From Chloroflexota bacterium (GTDB lineage Bacteria; Chloroflexota; Anaerolineae; UBA4142), in assembly GCA_023380675.1 (NCBI GenBank), contig JAMCRS010000451.1:1-18033 (forward strand): DNA of 18,033 nucleotides, given 5' to 3'. A model generated the notes under the pieces. It worked only from the letters and a program-made list of their open reading frames with translations. It did no database searches and had not been told where the DNA came from. This document shows positions 13,894 to 18,033 of the stretch, one piece after another; the stretch's first letter is position 1, and every line of letters begins with the position of its first letter. Both the position numbers and the translations under genes were made by a program.

Positions 13894-15099
13894 CTAATCC
13901 ATCGCGTCGACCAGCAACTCGGCAATGTCCTTCACGACGAGTCCCGCCGCCGCCCTGACCGTCTTGGTCGCATCTTCAAAGCGGGGCGTTTCGTACGGAC
14001 ACGCAACCGCCAGCGTGTCGGCGCCGGACGTGATCGCTTCCTGCACGCGCCATTCGGAGGTCCGGGCGTGCGCCTTTTCCCAGTGAAAGCCCTCGAGCCA
14101 CATTCCACCGCCCCCGCCTCCGCAGCAGAGGCTGGTCTTGCGGTTGTGCGCCATCTCGACCAATTCCGCGCCTGGCAGGGCGCCCAGGAGCGCACGCGGC
14201 TCGTCGTAGACGCCGTTGGCCCGTCCCAGGTAACATGGGTCGTGGAACGTGACCTTGCCTTCGAGCCGGCGCTTGAGTAGAGGTTTGAGATCAGCCAGCC
14301 GCTCGGCGAGAAACTGCGTGTAATGCTTCACCGGATACGCGACCCCTAGGGCCGGATATTCGTTCTTCAGCGCGTTGTACGCATGCGGGTCGGTGGTGAC
14401 GATCTCGTCGAAGGAATACTTGCTCAACCCTTGTCCATTCTTCGCAGCCAACATCTCGAACAAGCCGCGCTCACCGGCGAGTCGCTGAGAGTCGCCGTCG
14501 CTGACCTCGTCCGGGCCGAGAATCGCAAAGTCGATTCCCAGAGCGTTGAGGATCGAAGCAAAGGCACGGCTGGTCGCTTGCACGCGTGGATGGTATGAGG
14601 CATAGTCGCCGACGAACCAAAGCACCTGCGCGGCCTTTTTGTCCTTGCCCATAACGGGGACGCGTGCGAGGATCCCTTTGGTCCAGTCGGCCCGCTTGCG
14701 AGCGGATAGGCCCAGGACGTTGCCGTAGCGCTGCGAGTTCTCGAGCGCGATCTGCAGCTCGGCCGGCACCTTCCCGGCTAGCAACAATTCCTCTTTCACC
14801 CGCGTCATCAGGTTGCTGGTCAACGGGATCGCCGCCGGGCACGCCTCCGTGCAGGCGTAGCACGAGACGCACATCCAGACGGTGTCCGTGCTCATCACCC
14901 GCTCGAAGACTTCGGAGCGGAGCGCGGCGATCATTCGGCTGGGCGTATAGTCCATGACGTTTCCGAACGGGCAAACGCCGCTGCACATGCCGCATTGAAG
15001 GCAGTTGCGGATTCGTTCACCCTTTGGACCTTGGTGCAGGGTTTCGTAGAATACTTCGCTGAAAGAACGGCCGGGACTGCGCAGCACAGTCGTATCCAT
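13894..15099 (-). CDS. Soluble HdrC-HdrB-like iron-sulfur/CCG protein
   Basis: A 401-residue cytoplasmic protein with HdrC and HdrB parts in one chain. Two [4Fe-4S] motifs are at Cys33/36/39/43 (RNCLQCGMCSGVCP) and Cys77/80/83/87. Then come two CCG domains. The second keeps DPCYLGR (Cys289), SLCCGGGGG (Cys325/326) and VACPYE (Cys367, with Glu370 in place of the last Cys). The first is stripped of cysteines (Asp165, Ser200-Asp201, Asp237, Ala240) although its fold residues remain. It has no membrane helix. The start ATG has AGGAGGG 5 nt upstream; the frame runs 86 codons further but through repeat DNA. It heads the etfB-etfA-membrane oxidoreductase set and is paralogous to the soluble part of the latter. 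It may take the HdrBC position on HdrA or relay ETF electrons; both are inference. Confidence 0.88.
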   Translation of the reverse strand: MDTTVLRSPGRSFSEVFYETLHQGPKGERIRNCLQCGMCSGVCPFGNVMDYTPSRMIAALRSEVFERVMSTDTVWMCVSCYACTEACPAAIPLTSNLMTRVKEELLLAGKVPAELQIALENSQRYGNVLGLSARKRADWTKGILARVPVMGKDKKAAQVLWFVGDYASYHPRVQATSRAFASILNALGIDFAILGPDEVSDGDSQRLAGERGLFEMLAAKNGQGLSKYSFDEIVTTDPHAYNALKNEYPALGVAYPVKHYTQFLAERLADLKPLLKRRLEGKVTFHDPCYLGRANGVYDEPRALLGALPGAELVEMAHNRKTSLCCGGGGGGMWLEGFHWEKAHARTSEWRVQEAITSGADTLAVACPYETPRFEDATKTVRAAAGLVVKDIAELLVDAMD

Positions 15100-15242
15100 C
15101 CACACCCTCCTATGAGCGGAGACCCAAAAACTCAACAAGGGCCGGCGCACCAATGCGACGTCCCGCTCTCTTTTGTCTCTAAGGTAAGGTTTATTGGGGT
15201 GTTTTTGTATCGGATGAGCGCGGTATTTGGAATTGCCTATTT

Positions 15243-15271
15243 GTAGTATGCCGACCGGGGAAAAACAACCT
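15243..15271 (-). promoter_or_regulatory. Weak promoter candidate for the HdrCB/etf operon
   Basis: On the minus strand TTGTTT is followed after 17 nt by TACAAA, about 140 nt upstream of the ATG at 15099. The spacing is right, but only three or four of six bases match in each box. It is listed because the stretch is unusually AT-rich for the window and some promoter is expected here. Confidence 0.25.
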
Positions 15272-15311
15272 AGAGATCGATGAAAAAGAGAAAGCCGTTT
15301 TCTGCGATAAT

Positions 15312-15390
15312 TGTGGCCAAAAACCCGTTTTCTCGCAGAAAACGGGCTGCGGCCCACGCTCGCGCGGTGGACTAGGCGAAGGTATTGCTG
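15312..15390. repeat. MITE-like inverted repeat, copy 2
   Basis: CCCGTTTTCT (15324-15333) and AGAAAACGGG (15337-15346) form a perfect 10-bp stem with a 3-nt loop. Bases 15316-15365 match copy 1 (1818-1867) at 47 of 50 positions. The right outer arm GGCGAAGGTATTG is kept (15375-15387); the left outer arm is largely lost. Another GAGAAAACAGG lies just after (15392-15402) and CCGTTTTCTGCG just before (15295-15306), so partial copies may flank it. Confidence 0.75.
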
Positions 15391-15497
15391 CGAGAAAACA
15401 GGTTTGTGGCGGAATTCTTGACGGAGAAGTTCGCGGCCGGTTCTTGTCGGGGCTTTGGTAAGTTGTCCGGTGCGACGCTAAACCACACACCTTTGCG

Positions 15498-15529
15498 GGT
15501 CGCTTGACATGCGAACAGGTCAAGCGACC
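15498..15529. promoter_or_regulatory. Perfect 11-bp inverted repeat, operator or hairpin
   Basis: GGTCGCTTGAC (15498-15508) and GTCAAGCGACC (15519-15529) are exact reverse complements around a 10-nt spacer. The 21-bp centre-to-centre spacing puts both arms on nearly the same face of the helix, as a dimeric regulator site would. A 10-nt loop also allows an RNA hairpin. There is no U-tract, so a terminator is less likely. It lies about 400 bp upstream of the redox operon and 195 bp downstream of the lipoprotein gene. Confidence 0.5.
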
Positions 15530-15724
15530 GCGCGACGCGGCAGGTGTTGGGCTGAGCGTAACGGGTGGCGTCGCCGTGCTCGTCGGAGTCGCAGACCGAT
15601 TCGCCGCTGGCAGAATCGGCGCACACGATGGTCGAGCCGACTCAGCATTCGCTAATGACGTAAGACGAATTTAGCGGGGCGCAGGTCTATTCTCTCAGCC
15701 GCCGGCTCCCTCGTAGCGCCATCG

Positions 15725-16405
15725 TTAGTAGGCCTGCGTGGTCCAGGGGAGACCCAAGATGTCGGGCGACGTGCGATCTGTCGTGACTTGAATCACCTTC
15801 GAGGCCTTGAGACTTCTGACGGAGCCCCCTGCCTTCATCCAGTCTATGCCGGCGTAGTGCTGAGCCAGATCGGCAAAGGAACTAAAGGGCCCCGACATTC
15901 GTCCGGCGCCTTCTAAGACCTGAATCTTGCCATCGATGTCTATGCCGCAGATGTTGCTGCCGGCGGGAGTTTCAATGCTGAGACCAATTATGAACGCATT
16001 CCAGCCGTTCCGTTCGAGGAGATAGCACTCGAGCGTGGCATATCCGTTCGCATCGTCAATGCCGCGCTCGTAAACGAGCGCAGCGGGCTCGTATTCGATG
16101 GCCCCATGCTCCCGAATGTCGTATTCGACGTCGTATTTGACATTGTTCTTCATGAATTCGGCGACCTGAGATACGGTTTTCAAGCAAGGCGCTATCTGCT
16201 CCAAGGTGAATCTCTGCCTTGCGCCGACAGCACTCGCGCCTGCACACGCATCATTACCGGCAGTGGGCGTTGGCGGGCCGGGCGTTCGGGTCGGCGTCGG
16301 CGGTATGGAGATCGATGGCAAGATTCGCAATGTCGGCGTTGCCGGCGCGGGCGCGCACCCGGCAACCAACAACGCTACGCTGGTTAGGAACAAAAGCCTG
16401 CGCAT
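15725..16405 (-). CDS. Secreted lipoprotein with Pro/Thr linker, unknown function
   Basis: A 226-residue predicted lipoprotein. The signal peptide MRRLLFLTSVALLVAGC ends in a lipobox (LVAGC, lipid-carrying Cys17). A Pro/Thr-rich spacer follows to about residue 49 (PPTPTRTPGPPTPTA), a style common in Chloroflexota surface proteins. The globular part (50-226) contains YATLECYLLERNGWNAFIIG and, about 40 residues on, GPFSSFADLAQHYAG. It weakly recalls bacterial transglutaminase-like domains with a Cys near the helix start, but the His is not where I would expect it, so I do not claim activity. Start: GAGGTGG 4 nt before the ATG. It is the same direction as the flanking genes, 196 bp after the response regulator. 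Confidence 0.75.
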   Translation of the reverse strand: MRRLLFLTSVALLVAGCAPAPATPTLRILPSISIPPTPTRTPGPPTPTAGNDACAGASAVGARQRFTLEQIAPCLKTVSQVAEFMKNNVKYDVEYDIREHGAIEYEPAALVYERGIDDANGYATLECYLLERNGWNAFIIGLSIETPAGSNICGIDIDGKIQVLEGAGRMSGPFSSFADLAQHYAGIDWMKAGGSVRSLKASKVIQVTTDRTSPDILGLPWTTQAY

Positions 16406-16601
16406 TTATCCACCTCTTGGTTACGGTCAAGCCAGTGCCGACCGACACAATCGCAATATGCGCGAGTCACGGGATGCCTTGCCCTGCATTGCGGAAAGGA
16501 GCCGCCGCTGCGGGATTCTCAAATACGCCTGACACGTGCCGGCATCCGTGGGCAGCGCGGCAGGGCGCGCTTTGCGTACAATGACGTTCACCACTTGCAC
16601 G

Positions 16602-17249
16602 TTACGCGCGCACGATCTCTTCCCGGATCGCATAGCGGATCAACTCGGCGGTGCTATGCGCGCCGATCTTTTCCATGATATTCGCCCGATGCGTGACTAC
16701 GGTCTTGACGCTAATACACAACCGGTCGGCGATCTCGCGGCCCGTCATCCCCTCCGCGATCAGTCGGACGATCTGCTTCTCGCGCTCGGTTAGCGTTGGC
16801 GGCGCTTCGGCTTCGGCCGGCGGCGCGTGGTCGATCGTCTCGACGACGGCGTGCAGCACATCGGACTGCAGAAATGCTCCCTTGGTATGCACCGCGCGGA
16901 TCGCGTCGACCAGCTCGTCGATGCGCGTCAGCTTGGGGACATAGCCGGCGGCGCCGGCGCGCAGCAGCGAGAACACGTACTCGCGGCTCTCGTACTGTGT
17001 GAGAACTAGAACCCGCGTCTCTGGATGCTCCTGATGGATCTGCTGGGTCGCTTGAACGCCGTTCATGACCGGCATCGCAATGTCCATGAGGACGACGTCC
17101 GGCCGGAGCGCGGCCACTTGCGCAACTGCTTGCTCGCCGTTTTCCGCCTCGCCGACGACCTCGATGCCCTTGCGCCGTGCGAGAAGCGCACAGATGCCCT
17201 GCCGAAAGAGCGCGTGATCATCCGCGACCAGTACCCGAATCGCCGACAT
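16602..17249 (-). CDS. NarL/FixJ-family response regulator
   Basis: A 215-residue two-component response regulator. The receiver domain has the acidic pair Asp10/Asp11 (VLVADDHALFRQG), phospho-acceptor Asp56 (VVLMDIAMP), Thr84 and Lys106 (GYVPK). The C-terminal LuxR-type HTH runs about 151-212: LTEREKQIVRLIAEGMTGRE, then ISVKTVVTHRANIMEKIG. I start at the ATG at 17249, where the receiver fold begins and GAGGGAGA lies upstream; the open frame extends 104 codons into the kinase gene but out of its frame. It overlaps the kinase gene by 32 bp, so the two are translationally coupled. Targets are unknown; the redox operon is one candidate. Confidence 0.95.
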   Translation of the reverse strand: MSAIRVLVADDHALFRQGICALLARRKGIEVVGEAENGEQAVAQVAALRPDVVLMDIAMPVMNGVQATQQIHQEHPETRVLVLTQYESREYVFSLLRAGAAGYVPKLTRIDELVDAIRAVHTKGAFLQSDVLHAVVETIDHAPPAEAEAPPTLTEREKQIVRLIAEGMTGREIADRLCISVKTVVTHRANIMEKIGAHSTAELIRYAIREEIVRA

Positions 17250-18033
17250 GGCTGTCTCCCTCGAGCGGCGCGACCAGCGTGATCGTCGTTCCAGCGCCGG
17301 GCGCGGCGCGCAGATGAAATTCGCCTCCGACCGCGGCCATTCGTTCTTCCATGCTGACCAGCCCCAGGCCAAGCTTGCCGTCGACCGGATTGATGCCGGC
17401 GCTGGGATCGAACCCCTGACCGTCGTCCGTGATCGCGACCCGGACGTGATCCTCCAGGTACTCGAACAGCAACTGGACCTCGCGCGCATGCGAATGTCGA
17501 GCGATATTGTTGATCGCTTCCTGCGCAACTCGAAAGAGCGCCGTCTCGACGTTCGGCGCAACCCTCCGTGCCTTCCCTTGCTCGTGAATCGCGTAATGGA
17601 CTCCGCTGCCGTTGAATCGCGTATCGGCGTACCAGCGCAGCGCCGGCACCAAGCCCAGGTGATCGAGCATCGTCGGGTGCAGATCGAAGATGATGCGGTT
17701 TACGCCGTCGCGGCCGGTCTTGGCAAGCGCGCGCATGCGCTCCAGCATCGGTTGGACCTCGGGCGGAAAAATGCGTTCGTTGGCGACCATCTCGCCCAGG
17801 TTGTCCAGGCTATAGGCGAGAGTGACGAGGATCTGCGAGGTCTCGTCATGCAGTTCGCGCGAGATTCGTTTACGCTCCTCCTCCTGGACCGAGATGACCC
17901 GATGCAGCAGCTCGCGCCGCAGGAGCTCTCTCCGCTGCAATTCGGCATAGAGTCGGGCGATCTTGTCGGCGGCGCGCGCCAGGTCGTCGGTTCGCTCCTG
18001 CACGCGCCGATCGAGCTCGCGATTCCACGCACT
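17218..18033 (-). CDS. NarX/DegS-type sensor histidine kinase, 5' end outside the window
   Basis: The C-terminal 271 residues of a sensor kinase, cut by the right edge. A charged coiled-coil (NRELDRRVQERTDDLARAAD onward) leads into a HisKA_3 dimerisation domain with EEERKRISRELHDETSQ (His about residue 62 of the visible part). The HATPase_c domain shows EAINNIARHSHA (N box), DDGQGFDP (G1) and LGLGLVSMEERM (G2). A GTG at 18003 could be read as a start, but the frame is open to the edge with clear coiled-coil sequence, so the sensor part lies beyond the window. Its 3' end overlaps the response regulator start by 32 bp, which marks them as a cognate pair. Confidence 0.93.
   Translation of the reverse strand, partial: SAWNRELDRRVQERTDDLARAADKIARLYAELQRRELLRRELLHRVISVQEEERKRISRELHDETSQILVTLAYSLDNLGEMVANERIFPPEVQPMLERMRALAKTGRDGVNRIIFDLHPTMLDHLGLVPALRWYADTRFNGSGVHYAIHEQGKARRVAPNVETALFRVAQEAINNIARHSHAREVQLLFEYLEDHVRVAITDDGQGFDPSAGINPVDGKLGLGLVSMEERMAAVGGEFHLRAAPGAGTTITLVAPLEGDSHVGDSGTGRG

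Larger units (their letters stand above)
15100..15724. other. 625-bp gene-free stretch with repeats
   Basis: It lies between the lipoprotein stop and the HdrCB-like gene. It holds a second copy of the inverted-repeat element (15312-15390), a perfect 11-bp inverted repeat (15498-15529) and a CGCTAA/TTAGCG hairpin (near 15653-15680). A weak minus-strand promoter candidate, TTGTTT then 17 nt then TACAAA, sits near 15243-15271 and could drive the redox operon. The small open frames look random. Confidence 0.6.

Noticed and set aside
12911..13897. Plus-strand ORF (328 codons) antisense to etfB
   Set aside because: EtfB is unmistakable on the other strand; this frame is a shadow with no start signal.
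15100..15357. N-terminal extension of the HdrCB-like protein by 86 codons
   Set aside because: The extension translates repeat DNA, while AGGAGGG 5 nt before the ATG at 15099 marks the real start.

Overview
The window looks like a GC-rich anaerobic bacterium, most likely a Chloroflexota member (Anaerolineae-like). Three things point there: bacterial Mvh-type hydrogenase/HdrA genes, a lipoprotein with the long Pro/Thr linker common in that phylum, and an intergenic inverted repeat of the GTAGGGGC...GCCCCTAC type. The assignment is inference; there is no rRNA or marker gene here. All confidently called genes lie on the minus strand, so the story reads from right to left.

Right end (18033 to 15725): a NarX-like histidine kinase cut by the window edge overlaps a NarL/FixJ response regulator. 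A secreted lipoprotein of unknown function follows. A 625-bp gene-poor stretch (15100-15724) then carries a repeat element and a perfect 11-bp inverted repeat.

Centre (15099 to 4289): a redox block. First come four closely spaced genes: a soluble HdrC-HdrB-like iron-sulfur protein, EtfB, EtfA, and a membrane heme/FeS/CCG protein resembling ETF:menaquinone oxidoreductase or HdrDE. After a 178-bp gap come HdrA, MvhD, the [NiFe] hydrogenase small subunit (MvhG) and large subunit (MvhA), then a small cyclic-nucleotide-binding-fold protein without a DNA-binding domain. The large subunit is frameshifted just before its DPCxxCxxH ligand motif. No canonical HdrB/HdrC, acyl-CoA dehydrogenase or hydrogenase maturation protease is visible. 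A reasonable reading is a route that links H2 and ferredoxin (Mvh-HdrA flavin bifurcation) with ETF-borne electrons and the quinone pool. The two CCG proteins would be the connectors. Both have lost every cysteine of their first CCG site.

Left end (3909 to 1): an orphan membrane sensor kinase (DUF4118-like/GAF/HisKA/HATPase), an 866-bp gene-free stretch full of inverted repeats, then a small operon with a near-consensus sigma-70 promoter encoding a 67-aa membrane protein and a LarA-family nickel enzyme. A plus-strand ORF end may converge on larA at the left edge. Related copies of one repeat (core CCCGTTTTCT/AGAAAACGGG) lie on both sides of the redox and sensor block.
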